Source: Tolypeutes matacus (taxonomy: Eukaryota > Chordata > Mammalia > Cingulata > Chlamyphoridae). From it: 64,000 bases of DNA. The notes beneath the pieces are model-generated. The model saw only the letters and a program-made list of their open reading frames with translations, did not search any database and was not told the DNA's origin. The translations under genes and the position numbers were made by a program. Shown here one piece after another: positions 12,201 to 27,200 of the stretch. The stretch lies in assembly GCA_026826555.1 (NCBI GenBank), contig JAKSZT010053883.1, positions 24,877,494-24,941,493 of the forward strand, written 5' to 3'. The first letter of the stretch is position 1. Each line of letters starts with the position of its first letter.

Positions 12201-15200
12201 AATCAACTGCTCTTGCCAGAAAAAAATCTTAGGCAAATATAATTTAAAGCTTAATTACATAGGAAAGATACAATATCCCTGCTGAAAATTATATAAAAAT
12301 ACTTAGGATGGTTCTTACACTGTCAGAATGCAAGACATCTTAGTCTGCGGATCTCTTTCTTAAGGTGTTCTTTAGTACCCTGACAACTGAAAACTCCTTT
12401 AATTTTTAAGACAGCTCTCTAAACCCTCAGGACTCAAACCATCCACGTGTCATTGTTTAACTGGGACCGTTTTTTTTTTCCAGAAAATACCTTAATACTT
12501 GTCCATTTTTCCTGGCATAAAATATGTCAGGGAAAAAAAGTGTACTCTGGAATCTTCAGGTATGTCAGCTTTGCTCACAAATAAAGGAAAACAATAAAAC
12601 ATGCTGAAAGCCCTGGCTAGCTCAGGAAAGGCTTCCTATTTATAAGATGGTAAGTACAGTGGGGTAGTAGGACAATCTCTAGAATCTCTAAAGGGAAGAA
12701 GGATGCAGTTAAGCTAAAAAAGGGTCATGGAATTTCCCAATGGGAGTTAAACCTTGGGTTTGCCATCAGAGTCTCATCATTTTTTATCATCCCACATATG
12801 CAGCACATCTGCCTTGGCAAAAGGACATCCCTATTCAACCTCCAACTCTCGCTCAAGTATAGGTCACCATAGATATACCAAATACAACAGCACCTGACAG
12901 AAGTCTCTCCCTTTTGTTTCTAATTCATCACAGAATGCCTGAGCCAGTTTAAATTCACACTTAAGAAAGCCTCATGGGGCCCCGGGTTCGGTTCCCGGGG
13001 CCTCCTGGTGAAGGCAAGCCCGCCCGCACAGCGTGGTTAGCTGACCCAGTGAGCACAAGCAGCAAGGGGGGGATAAATGAATAAATAAATAAAATCTTTA
13101 AAAAAAAAAAAAAAAAGAAAGCCTCATGGTCTCTTAATTCAGCTCAGGGTTGAAAAACATGTAGCTCACATACTGCTATGGCATTTATCCCACTGAACCC
13201 AGATCTAGCTCTGAATCATCCTCCATACAGGCAGCTGAACCATTAAGTAAAGTAAAATCTGACTGTCATCTTTGAGCTGGGAATTCATTCATGTAATATT
13301 TACTAAGTGCATAGAATATATCAAGCACTGTCAAGTCCCACCCTGGATGCACAGAGATGACTAAGATCTAGTCTCTCAGACTCTTAGGGGCAAATAATTC
13401 AGTGAATGTCCCACTATGCTGTCTGACTGTAAAATGTAATAAATGCTAATAAAGGTTAGATGTATTAAGTGTGATTATAGGAAAAAGCAACTAGGTTATA
13501 CCCAAGAGGTAGCAGTGAGAGAGGGTCAGGGAAAGTTTATAAACATAACATTGAGGTAGTTATTAGAGAGATACAGGAGTTTGGATTAGGGAAAGTTCCA
13601 CATAAGTGAAGCATTCTAAATATGCAGTTACATAAACTGAAGTATATCAGGGGAAGAATCTGATGTAGGAGACTGGAACCAGATCATGAGTCTGAATTTT
13701 ATTTTTTATGGCAAAGAGAATCCAGGAGAATCAAAGAAATTGTTTACCCTCCAGGTAGAAAATTTATCAAGAGGAAAGAAATGACGGAAATGATCTTTAA
13801 AGCCTTCATACTGTACACAGCCTCATCTCTTGAGTGTAGCTATAAGTCTATGTCTGCTCTAGCTCTGTATCCGCACTTCATGTATTAAACATGAGAAATA
13901 CCTGCATAGCTACATCATTCTTTACCTCATATCCAGTAATCCTTACCTGTCTGCTGAGCCAGCTGCTATTTTGCTCCCATCAGGTGACCAAGAACATCTC
14001 AGAAGATTCTGCAGTATAAATAAGCAGGAATCCATTAAATACAGCAATGTACCGAAACTCCTCTTTGCAAGAGCACGGAATCACCAAGAGACTTTAAATT
14101 TCTTAAGTAGAGTTTTAATTATTCTCCCCAGAAAGATAATAGCAATTAGCTTATATTTTGTGGCCCAAAACAGCATACTTTGTTATTTCATACTGTATAA
14201 AAACTAACTAGGGAAGTGGATGTGGCTCAAGCAGTTGGGCGCCCATCTACCACATGGGAGGTCCCGGGTTCGGTTCCCAGTGCCTCCTAAAGAAGACGAG
14301 CAAGACAGCAAGCTGACACAACGAAGAGGCACAACAAGGAAATACAATGAGAGACACAACAACCAGGGAGCAGAGGTGATTCAAGCAAGCGCCTCCCTCC
14401 CACATGAGAGGCCCTGGGTTTGGTTCCCAGTGCCTCCTGAAAAGAAGACGAGCACACAAAGAACAGACACAGAGAGCAGACAGCGAGTGCAAACAATGTG
14501 GGGGGGGGGGGATCTAAAAAATAAACCCACAAAATCAAAAGAGCTGACCTGGGAGTCTGAAGGTTTGGAAAAAATTTCCATCTCTCAGAACATGGTCCAG
14601 GTTCCAGAGGAAGTACAGTAGCCCTATGCACATACCAGGAGCATATATGTCAGGCTCAATCTGTCTGCTGGTGGCCTAAGGGACATGCCATCCTAGAACA
14701 TGCCCTGCATGTAGAAGGCAATTCACAGAGCTCTACTACAGAATGCTGTGGGAAAACAGTCAAGTTGTGTTGCTTGGGGTTGGCTGTAGTATATAGAGTG
14801 CGTGCCCTGGTCCACGAGGAAACTGCTTCCTAGGGAAAACAGGACACTTGGAACAGTGCAAACGGGAGAATTCCTAGGGCTACAGGAACATGCCCAGAAA
14901 GAACCAAGAAGGCACCTACACTTTGGCCCGGAGCTATTCCTTAAACTGATGGTATGAATAATCCAAAGATAAAGAGAGAACTCTAAAAGCAGCAAGAGAG
15001 AAGCAATGTGTCAAGTACAAGGGAGCCTCAAAAAGATTGACTGCCGATTTCTCATCAGAAACCACAGATGCAAGAAGGCGGCAGGATGACATATTTAAAG
15101 TGATGACTGCAAAAAATTGCCAAGCAAGAATTCAATATCTGGCAAAACTGTCTTTTCACAAATGAGAGAGAGATTAAGACATTTCCAGATAAACAGCAGC

Positions 15201-18200
15201 TGAGGGAGTGCATCACCAGTAGACTCGCCCTACAAGAGACATTAAAGAGAGTTCTGTAGATTGAAAGGAAAGGGCAATAGACAGTAGATCAAAGCTGCAG
15301 GGAGGGTAACTACATAGGGAAAGATAAATGCCAGTACTATTGCATTTTTGTTTTGGAACTTGTCTTTTTTTACCTCCTACAGGCTCTAAAAGGTACATAC
15401 ATTAAATGTAATGCTTAGGAAGCAGGTGTGGCACAAGCAGTTGGACACTGCCTACCACATGGGAGGCCCTGGGTTTGGTTCCCAGTACCTCCTAAAGATT
15501 ACAAGCAAGACAGTGAGCTGATGCAATGAAGAGACACAACGAGGAAACACAATGAGAGACACAATGGGAGTGGAGATGGCTAAAGCCACTGAGCACCTCC
15601 CCCCACATGGGAAGTCCCGGGTTCGGTACCCGGTGCCTCCTAAGAAGAATGAGCACATTAAAAAGATGTAGAGAGCAGACAGTAAGCATAAAACAATGAC
15701 GGGGGGAGGAATAAATAAATAAAATAAATCTTAAAAAAAAAAAAAAAAAAATATGCTTCTAAAAAACAAACTCAATTGTTTTTAAAAAAATAAATGTAAT
15801 GCTAAACAAGTGGTTTTGGACTCATAATGTACGAGCATGTAATCTGTGACAAGACCTATATAAGGTGGGGGAGGGATAATGGAGGGGTATAGGATCATAA
15901 TTTGTGTATGCTATTGAAGTTAAGTTGGTATCAAGAGCCGATGTGGCTCAGTAGTTGAGTGCCAGCTTTCCACATACGAAGTCCCAGTTCAATTGTTGGC
16001 CCTGATACCTCAAAAAAAAAAAAAAAAAAAAAAAAAAGTATAAGACATGATCCTGGATGGGATCTAGCAAGGGAGGAGAAAAGTTTCTAAAGGACATTAT
16101 TGGAACATATGGAAAAACTGGAATACAGACTGTAAACTTTATATCAATGTTAAATTTCTTGGACTTGACAACTTCACTTAAGGTGGTTACATAAACAAAT
16201 ATCCTTGTTCTTAGTAAATGTACATGGCAGTATTAAATGTTCAAAGAGCATGATATAAACAACCTACACTCAAGTGTTCAGAAAATGGATAGAAAGAGAG
16301 ACAAAGATGGATAGAATGATACTGCAAATGTGGTAAAATGTTAGAAGTTGACGGATGGAGGGTTTGTTGGAGTTCTCTGTGTGGGGTTGGATTATTTTTG
16401 TAATTTCCCTGCAAGTTTAAAAGTAATTAGATGGGAAGCGGCTGTGGCCCAATCAGTGGGGCCCCCGTTTACCATATGGGAGGCCCCGGGTTCGGTTCCC
16501 GGGGCCTCCTGGTGGGGGCGGGCCCGCCCGCGCGGTGTGGTTGGCTGACCCGGCGAGCGCGAGCAGCGGGGGTGATAAATGAATAAATAAATAAAATCTA
16601 AAAAAAAAAAAAAGTAATTAGAAATAAAAAGTTAGAGAGGGAAAAGCCACTGAAGGATGCATGCTCTATCAAAATAAGGGAATAAACCAACAAAAAAAGA
16701 TGATGCTGTATCAAGAATTCCCCAGGATCATGGTGAAGGGAGATCCCAGATTGACAACTCTGTCACCGAGCAACCTCTATTTCCTTCTATTTTAATACCA
16801 TTCTTACTTTTTGAAAAATTACTAGACAGTGTCAAACTCTGATAACTATGCAATCTGGCATACTTTCCAGAAGCAAAGATGGATAAATGCTGATCCAAAC
16901 AGAAAATAAATAATTTTAAAAAAGAACAGTTTTGGTAAACAGTGTTACTGTAGTGCAGCCACCTCTTAGCAGAGCTACTGCTCTCTATTCCTAGCACCAC
17001 CTTAAATGTCTCTTTGAATAGAAATGGACAGCAAAATTCCTTTCCCCTAAGAACTCACCTTTTCAAAGTTGTGCACATTTCCTTGAAATATCTTCACACA
17101 CCTCTCTTTTGGGGCAAATGGCCGGACATCCCAGACCCGCACTACAAAACAAATCCAAACAAACCAAAATCCCTATCAGCCAGAGGCCCCCTGAGAACCT
17201 AGCCAAAACTAGTATGTTAATGACAGATGCTGTTTCCTGAGTGGAAGAGATCCGACACAGCACACTAGACCTTGCTACCTGCTAAGGTTCTTTTCTTTTT
17301 CTAGTGGGAATGGAATGTATCCAAGTCACATTAATAGGGGCTAATGGCACAGAGGAAACTTGAGGGAGTAGTAAGGAGAAGTGTCAAACATATTGCTGGG
17401 GATTTGCACCGGAATGTAGTTGAATTCAACACTAATTTCAGCAAAACATTTTGCAAATGATTCCTGTCTACTCTTTTTGCCAATATTCAACAAAGCTTTG
17501 ATATGATAGTGTAAATCATCAAACAGTATACCTGTTATGATGAATCTATAAAAACCAGATTGACCTTTCCTAATTTTGCTTATATGGGTACTTGACAGTC
17601 TAAACTTGAACCAAGTCAAATTTATTAAAAAAAGCATTGGTTCTTGCCCTGCAGTATATAATGTGAGTGAGCTCAGATTTTTCTTCCTCTGTAAAATGGG
17701 GAGAATACTACATTGCTTTTCTTTTTAAAGATCAAATTTTAAAAAAATCAAATGAGATAATGTATGTAAAAAGGGCACTAAAAATTGGGAATAAATAACA
17801 AATTTGTAATTCTATTATAAATAATAAATCTTATTATTTTAATAATCATTTAGAGAATCTCATCTTTCCTCATTCTGAACAATGCTACAATTAGTTTATG
17901 GTAAATCACGATATGCATATAAACACTCTATAAGCAGTAGCTACAGCCTTTGTAACTGAAGTCTATCATGGAATTTGAAGTGGTGTCCTTTTATTTTATT
18001 TGTGGGTGAATAAAATAACAATACTTGAAATGGCAAAGCTATGCCTCAAAGTTTGTTATTGAGCTGAGCATATAGTCAAAAGGTACAGATATTCATTCAA
18101 CAAATATTTATTGAGCGCTCACTGAGTGTTAGGCACTGTTTTTATTTTAATAAATGTCAGTGAATGCATTTTAGATCCTAACAAGCCTGTGAACTTTTAT

Positions 18201-21200
18201 ACCAGAGGGCATTGCCAAAACTCCCCCAATTTAGGCATATATTCCAAGAAGCCACCTTCCTTTTTTGTTATACTAAACCCATCCTCCCACCCTACAACTA
18301 AAAAACCAGTGAAGGGCCAGTGTGTGTTTGTGCAAACCCAGAATGTTGAGATGTTTTAACAAGGCTCTTTTGTCACACCAATTCTTCTGGAGTGAGGAGG
18401 AAAGAAAATACTGGTAGAATGAGCACAACTGAGTTATCAATAGATCTGTTGATCACTCAAGCTTGGAGCTCTTTGAAATGCCTGAAAATTGTCCTGGATG
18501 GTATCTCCAGACTCTCACTTTTCTCCATAAACTAATTACCAAGAGTTTTTGTATCCTGCTTAGAACCATAGTCTTATATTCATAGCATGCCAGAGTCTTA
18601 AAGGTAAAGTCCAGTCCTCTTATTTTATCAAGGTAGAAACTGATGCCCAGAGAGGAGAAATGCTGTGTGCAGAGTTGCTCAGGGACCAGAGAACAGATAT
18701 GGAATTAGATACCTGGCTTTTTGACCTGGTCTAAAGCTTTTTCCATCATAATGTGTTGTCCCAATTGCCCAGATAGAAACCTATGAGCCACCCTCGACTC
18801 TTTCCTAGGGCCCTCATTTTTCTATGCATACATTGCTACCATCCAATGACCACCTTTAGGGTCTACAGTGACTGGGCACTGGGAGAGCTTTTCTCTCCAA
18901 AGTTACCTGTATTGTCCATTGCATTGGACAAGAGATAAGAGCCTTCAGAACTTAAACTCAGGCCAGTCACTGAATCTGCATGACCTCTCATGGTGTAGGT
19001 TAGCTTGTTCTGGCGCAGGTCCCAGACCTGCAAAAACAAAAAAGATGCTCCCAGATATCAAATTGAGAATAGCAGAGAAATACAGTTACTCAACCTACAG
19101 AAATTGGCATCCTTTCTTAATGTGGCTCTGGAATAATTATTACTTTACCACAAAAGATAAAAACACAAAGAGGAAAAATTCTTGCCTTTCTATAAAGGGT
19201 GTCAAAAGCTACTATATTTGACTAGATAGATATGAACTGATTGAATGTCAAATAGTAAGATAAATATCTGACAAACAAAAAAGGAGACCAGAAATTATTT
19301 TCAGAACTAACAAAATGTATTAGGCATTAAGAAAAGAAAAAACTAAGTAGCATTTAAATTACTTAAACTCTGATTGCTAGTCACTAAAAACAAATTAATA
19401 GAACTACCAAAACCAAGTAAATGTCATTCAAAAAAGGCATTATGATTACATATAAAATGTGTACATGTATGGACAATTACAAGGCAATATGCAAAATACC
19501 GATGCTTAAACATTTTCTTTTAATGTTATGTTAGTGTGTGTGTGTGTGTATATATGGAAAAGTATATTTATTAAAAGAAATATAAAAACCGCAGATACAC
19601 TGTTACCTGTATAGCAAAGATAAACAGGTCATCTGGAAATCTCCTAAATATTAAACAAGTAAAATCAATGGTTCAGTAAGCTATGGGCTCATGAACATAT
19701 TGCAACACTATGAGTTCTCAGGCTAGCCACAGCACGGCAAAGTGGAAAAAGTGGGGCTTCAGGGTCAGACTATATTTACTTCTCAGGGCTACTGTGAGGA
19801 TTACAAAGAGAATGCTTGGCATATGCCTGGCACATTGCAGGTCCTTAATAATTAGTAGCTATTATGAAGAAGCTCCTAAAAATAACACTGAAGACCAAAT
19901 GTAAAAATGTTTATATAATAAGCTATTAAAAGCAAAAAAGGAAAATACAAAACAGTATTTATATTTATATTTACATAGACTGTAACTACATAACAGATAT
20001 TAAAGCTGATAGAAATGATCTGGACCATCATAAGGAAAAAAAACAGCAGTTTTGTTAAGATCATTGCTATTACACAAAATTTCCCCAAAATGTTACTTAA
20101 TGTTGCCACATAGTTTTTCTAACTGAAAATTTTTTTGCTGTCCCTTCAAGCAAGGCACTTTCCCTCATCCAGAAATAAGTTAGGTGTTATTTGTCAAAGC
20201 AATACATAAGGCAGACAACTCCACTTTCCCAATCAACAACTCATTCATGTGTAGAGCTCAACCCACTTTATATACAATGATTTTTATGTCAGGATGTTTA
20301 CTGCCTCAGTAATCAGGAAAGCTTGAAATGGCTGACATTTTGTTCAAACTGTTGTTTCTTCTCTTCGCAGGAAACATTGTTGAAATCTTCAGCTTTGCAA
20401 CAATTAGGAGAGAATGCAACTCACCATCCCCCAGAGCACTTGCAAGTTAAGGCCTGCACACCTTATTTAAGAAGGGACAAAACATATCTGGGATTTGCCA
20501 CAGAAAGAGTGATATGGTATTAATTTAACGCAACTATTCTGCAATTGTCGTAATCAACTATTGGTGAACATTTTAGGCATCTGATTAGTGGCAGGCACTT
20601 TTAGAGATGAAGTCAAAGTCCTTGCTCTAAAGGAGCTTTCAGTCTGGAAGGGAATATAGACATATAAGTGATAAAAGGCCTGCACAAGTATAGTAGTAAA
20701 AAAGGCAGAAGGGTTAATTCTCTTGTGGAATGGGCATGGAAATCAGAAAGGGAAGATTTTACAGGGAATGAAGCACCCAAGCAGGGTCTGGAAGAAGGAA
20801 GAAATATTTTTTACTTGGACAAAGTCTAAGGGTATAGGCTCATGAAATATTTTGAAGCCTGGCTAAGGAGCTTGGACTTTATCTTACCTTCCCTGGGGAG
20901 CCACAGAAGGGTTCAAAGTAGAGGAATGAGTTGGTCAGATTTGCATTCTACAAAGATCCCTGTGGCTTGGATAAAACCAGAGACTGGGAAATCAATGAAA
21001 ATCTATTCTATCCCCTTACCCACTACATTTAAAAGAAAACAATTACCAACCAAACTCCCTTTCTGACTAGAGCTCAGGATTACAAGAAATATCAAGGAAT
21101 TGCCAGCCTGACCTTCAAGCCATCAAGCAGCTGCATATTTTCTTCTTTCTTCATTTGCCCCTGATTTCCCAATCTGCTCCCAAGAAGAATGTCCCAAGAG

Positions 21201-24200
21201 GTTGGCATGAACAGTATATTTGCTTTACAAACATACACAGAATATGTTCACCTAGATTTTAAAAAAGGCCCCCCATTCCCTATTTGTTTCCCTTTCTTAG
21301 AACAGGAAGGTCTATCTGATATAGACCAAGAACGCAAACAAACAAAAAAACAGCACCTCCCTCATGTAGTGAGGTAATATAGGGATTTGTCAAGCAAGTG
21401 CTCAAGACTGTTAAGCCCCTATGTGCTTAAAAGGTATTTAATAATTGACAGATGGGAAACAATATTGGCCCTCTGGAAATAGAAGTTTGGTCCTGACTCT
21501 ACCACTGACTGAGTTTTCGACTGTGACCATGACCAAATAACTTAACCTCGTAAGGCCTCATTTTCAGTCATCAGTAAAATAAGAGGTACACACTAATATA
21601 TCTAAGGTCACTTTCAGGTCTGACATTTTCTGAGCCTATTTTTGACTGAAAAGGAGCCTCTCTTTTGCATTTTTAAAGAAATTTACTGGGAAGCGGCTGT
21701 GGCTCAATCAGTAGGGCTCCCGTTTACCATATGGGAGGCCCCGGGTTCGGTTCCCGGGGCCTCCTGGTGAGGGCAGGCCCGCCCGCACGGCGTGGTTGGC
21801 TGACCCAGCGAGTGCAAGCAGCAAGGGGGGGATAAATGAATAAATAAATAAAATCTTAAAAAAAATAAATAAAAAAAAAAAAAGAAAAAAAAAAAAAGGA
21901 AATTTACTAGGGCCTGAGGACAATCATGAGTCATTCTAGGTCCATAGGTAGTTACCCTCCCATCAGTACAGAAGAACACAGCATCAGGGAGAAGATTGAA
22001 ATTCTAACATGGTTTCACATCTTCCCATCCTAATGCCCCTTAGTTATATAGGAGGAAAATGAAATCAAATAACTATAACAAGCTGCTTTCAAATACTGTA
22101 TTAAATATTGTCAAAACAAACAAACAAACAAATAAAACAATCTGGTAACCTGTACCCAAAATTTGAAATATCCTTATACTGGTTAACACATTAATTTTCA
22201 TCTGGAATGCTATTCTAAGGAAACAATCAGATATGGAAAAAGTTTCATGCACAAATTTCATGGCAACATATTTTGTGATGTTGATACACGTGAATCAAAC
22301 TAAATGTCCAGTGACATGCTTATTGCTTACTAAATTATTGAATACTCTAATAAAAAAGGAATAATAATGATGATAACTGCAGCTGACATACACTGAACAC
22401 TTAACTATGTACCTGCCATAGTGCCAAGAATATTACATCCTTTACTTCATTTAATCCATACAACAATTGTATGAGATTGGCTGATTATTCCCATTTAGAG
22501 ATTAAAAATGGAGAGTCCGAGAGGTTAAATAATTTTCTTAGACACAGAGCTAAGTAACTAAGTGGCAGAATCAGAAGAATGATCTTAAATACATGTTGGA
22601 GAGTGGCCATGTTGAGGGGAGGGGGGGAAGAACTAAAAGAATTTACTGGATTTATTAAGAGTAATCATTGGTGACCTTGAAGAGACCAATTTCAGTGGAA
22701 CAATGGCAGTAGAAGCAAGAATGCTGAGGAGTGATGAGGAGATAAGGAATTGAGGAATGAATGGAAAGTTAAGATAGTGAGTGTAGAAAAATCTCCAGGG
22801 GATTTATTGTAGAGGTTAAGAACATGACTTGGGATCTAGACTATATGGGTTTTTTTTTTTTTTTTTGATTTTATTTATTTATTCATTTATCCCCCCCTTG
22901 CTGCTTGTGCTCGCTGGGTCAGCTAACCACGCCGTCCAGGCGGGCTTGCCTTCACCAGGAGGCCCCGGGAACCGAACCCGGGGCCTCCCATATGGTAAAT
23001 GGGAGCCCTACTGATTGAGCCACAGCCGCTTCCCAGACTATATGGGTTTTGAATTGAGGTTCCATGTTTATTAGTTGTATTATCTCTGGTGAATTGTTGT
23101 GCCTTTTTGTAGCTCAGTTTCTTCATCTATAAAATGGCGTTCATACTTCTTATTTCAAGTGGTTGTTGTGAAGATTAAATTGATTAATAAAGTAAAACTC
23201 TGAGAACAATGCCCAACACATGGTATGCACTATGTAAGTGTTGGGTGTTGCTGATGATAGCAGCATTGGTATCATCACTATCAACATCTTTTAAGAAGTT
23301 TGGTTGTGAAGGGGAAGACTGACAGGACAATAACAAGAGAGGACATAGGGCTGAAGGAAAATTTTCTCCCTCAGAGAAGAGACATGACCATGATTAAATG
23401 CTGATGAGATGAAACCAGAGGAGAGGAAGAGGCTGAAAATACAGAAGAGCTGGGAAAATTGATGGCATGAGATTTCTGAGAAGGGAAGAAACCTTTAGAC
23501 AAAAGCAAGGATACCATAGTGAGAGCAAAGGAGGCAAGAGGGGACAGGGATACAGTAGAGTTTCAAAGTAGGGGCAAAACAGGAAGTTTGAGTATTTTAC
23601 CTGATGGTTAGTTACTAGTCTCTTGAGGAAGCAGAAGGTGAGGCCAAAGTCTTTGAGATCCTTAAAGAAGCTAACACGAGACATTTATTGGCACGTGCTA
23701 TATCCAGGAACTCTGCTAGGTGCTCTAAGGCATTAGTTAATTTAATCTCCACAACAACCCTAAGAGGTAAATATTATCATTATTATCACCCTCATGGCTC
23801 ACATGAGAAGAGAGAGGCTGAAAGGAGTTAAAGAACTTACAGAAGAACCAGAAAATGGTGAAATAGGGATTACATCCCAAATCAATCACTACAAAGCTTG
23901 AGCTACACCGTACTAATATATAATACATTGCCTATTTCTCCAATATCATTACTTTCTCTCATTCTTAGCTATATACTCCCAAAACTTCTTTCCCATATTC
24001 TCACAAAGACAGACCATATAGAGAGACAGGGCCTATGTAGGAAATCATAATTTGATTCTTAGATACCAGGGGTCTCATTAGGCCAACAGATTTTTTTTTT
24101 TTTTTTTTTTTGCGCTGGTGCTCGGCTCCAGAAGGAGCGGAGTTGGCCGTCTTTATTGTTTTTTTTTTTTTTTTCTAACTTTATTTTGTACATTTAATAA

Positions 24201-27200
24201 TTGAAAACATAAACAATTAAAAACTAAAAAGTAAACACAGATGAATAAATATATACATTTCTCAATTAAATGTAATGGATACATGTAAATTTTTTTTTTT
24301 TTTTGTGCATCACACAATATATTATATATTTGGTTCATAGTAATGCATTCATACAGTATTTATCCTTTTGTGCCTGGCTTGCTTCACTCAACATAATGTC
24401 CTCCAGGTTCATCCATGTTGCCATATGCTCTTAAAAAAAAAAAAAAGGTTCTGAATGTCTGTAGGCAGGGAATGTACTCCTGATTTCCACAAGTCCCTAC
24501 CCAGGGACTTGACACTTTACATTACCTACCTGCCCCCTGAAGGCATTTATATGAGCTGCCAAGCAACACTTTATTTAGGAAGTCAATGAGAATATAAGAG
24601 AAAGGAAATAAGTTCCAAGTTTCTATTTTCCTTCCAACTATATTCAGTACAAATCTACCATAATCTCAGAAATTTGAAGACTCACCTCTCTGAGTAGACA
24701 AAAGTGAAAGGGAATGATTAAACATCAAACATACCTTGATATCATTGTCTATGCCGCCAGAAATAATCTGATCACTTGTATCATTGAAGGTTACAGCTAA
24801 CACCTGGTAGGTATTCTGAAATGTCTGGATGGCTGCTTTCTTCCGGATGTCCCAAAGCTGAAGCAAAGGAACAGCAGAGTCTCTTAGTAACATCAGTCTG
24901 AGAATACTGTACAGTATACCCCTAAGTCCAAAGGCTTTGTAGAGATGAGCACCTCTCTAATAGGGGCCCTTCCAGAAAGTTTTCTGGAAACCCTGGTAAC
25001 ATACATGGTAAGAAGTGGCCATTTTTGTCAACATATTTGAAGATTGGTGGGATGAATCATTTTGGTTTTATTTCCTTTGTTAAAGTTTGATTAAACTGTC
25101 AACCTGCCTATATAGTGGCAATCCCTATATCTGCTTAATTTGTATATTCTCAGGACAGCAATGACACTAAACTAGTGTTTTCTAAACTGTAGATTCTAAT
25201 TCATTAATGGACTATAACTACATTAAAAAAAAAAAAAAAAAAAAAAGTTATAGAGTGGGGAATCCAAAAGTCCACCCCACCAAAAAAGCAGTGAATTGAC
25301 TAGCAAAAACAGAAGCAACTTTATCGGAACTCTGGAAACTAATAAAAAGCTTACAGTGACTAGGCAAGTGCTTAATCAAGGAAAAAACTATTGCATCTCA
25401 GTTGTTGCTCCATCCCTGCACTCCAGCTCAGGGTGGGGTATGGTGGGGTGTGGCTTAAAAAAAAAATATATATATATTTTTTTTACCTCCCTCCCCCCTG
25501 GTTGTTTTTGTGCTCACTGACTGCTGTGTTCTTCTGTGTCTGCTTGTCTTCTCTTTAGGCGGCAGCGGGAACTGATCCTGGAACCTTCTGGAGTGGGAGA
25601 GAGGCACTCAATCTCTTGCGCCACCTCAGCTCCCTGTTCTGCTGCATCTCCCCCCTCCTCCCCCACAGTCTGTGTCCATTCACTGGGTGATCTTTCTGTG
25701 TCTGTTTCTTGCCTTCTCTTCTCATTTTTCTCCTCTAGGCTTCACTAGGATTCGATCCTAGGGACCTCCGATGTGGGAGACTGGTTTCTGGCACATCTCA
25801 CCTTGACTCTCTGTGTCTCTCTTTTGTTGCGTCATTATCTTGCTGCATGGCTCGCCTGCTTGCCTTTTTACCAGGAGGTCCCGGGGATCGAACCCAGGTC
25901 CTCCCATATGGTAGACGGATGCCCAATCACTTGAGCCACATCCACTTTCCTGCTGTGTCTCTTATTGTCTTTTCTCTGTGTCTGTTTTTGTTGCATCATC
26001 TTGCTATACCAGCTCTTCGCACGGGCCAGCACTCCGCTCCGGCCAGCTCACCTTTCACCAGGAGGCCCCGGGAATCGAACCCAGGACCTCCCATACGGTA
26101 GACGGGAGCCCAATTGCTTAAGCCACATCCATTTCCCTGGGGCATGGCTTTGAAGACAGTAGCCCACATTCCTGATATAGGTTTCCACCACCAGAGGGAG
26201 TGGAATGGACATCTTAGTTTCAGAATTGTGGTTGTTTGGATCTGTCTGGTAGCTCCCTGAAGGATCAGCTCAAAAGGCTTGCCTTTATTTTATATTAACT
26301 TGGAACTCTTCCAGGGCAGAGGCAGTTAGTTGCCCAGGTGTGAGGGGTGAGGCAGAGTTTGTCAAAACTCTTGAAGGCAAAATGCATTAGCCTCTGCAGC
26401 CTGGACCAGGGGATAAAAGTTGGGGTAACAATAGGTAAATCAAAAAGCTTGGGAGGAAAGGCTGGGGAATGAGACCTTTTGGGATAATAAGATCTTTCAA
26501 AGATGACACATATTCCTTAGAATCTAGAAGGCCATGCATGCCCAGGGCTGGGCCCCAGCTCAGAAAAGACATGAGAAGGCCCTAAAACTCTCACCTGAAC
26601 AGGATCTAACCTCTCAACCTCTGGCTAATCTACAGGCTTAGATGTGAAGTAAAAACTGACAGAATTTAAGGGAGAAATAGACAACTGAAAAATAATAACT
26701 GGAGACTTCAATACCCCACTTTCAATAATGGAGAGAACAACTAGACAAAAATGAACAAGGAAAGAGAAGACTGAACACTATAAACCAACTTGACGTAATA
26801 TATTTTATAGAACAGTCCATCCAATAAGAGAACACACATTCTTCTCAAGTGTACACAGAACATTGTCTGGGAGAGACCAATGTTAGGTCACAAAACAAGT
26901 AAGTCTCAGTAAATTTTTAAAAGACTGAGGTAATACAAAGTATCATCTTTGACTACCATGGAATGAAATTTGAAACCTGTACCAAAAGGAACTCGGGAAA
27001 ATTCACAAAAATGTAGAGATTAAACACACTCTTGAGTAACCAATGGTTCAAAGAAGAAATCACAAGGGAAATTAGAAAACTCTTTTGAGATGAATGAAAA
27101 TGAAAACATAGCATACCAAAATTTATGGGATGCAGAGAAAGCCACAGGGAAATGTAAATGTCTATATTAAAAAAGAAAGATCTCAAATAATTAACTTAAC

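Larger units (their letters stand above)
14985..16640 (+). mobile_element. L1/HAL1 ORF1 fragment and L1 3' end (plus), split by SINEs
   Basis: 14985-15260 resembles an L1/HAL1 ORF1 C-terminal domain followed by its 3' region. 16040-16430 and 16612-16640 resemble an old L1 3' end, with AATAAAAAGTT-like wording at its close. SINEs at 15416-15790, 15933-16036 and 16432-16611 split it. Antisense to SNRNP40, intron 7. Confidence 0.6.
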
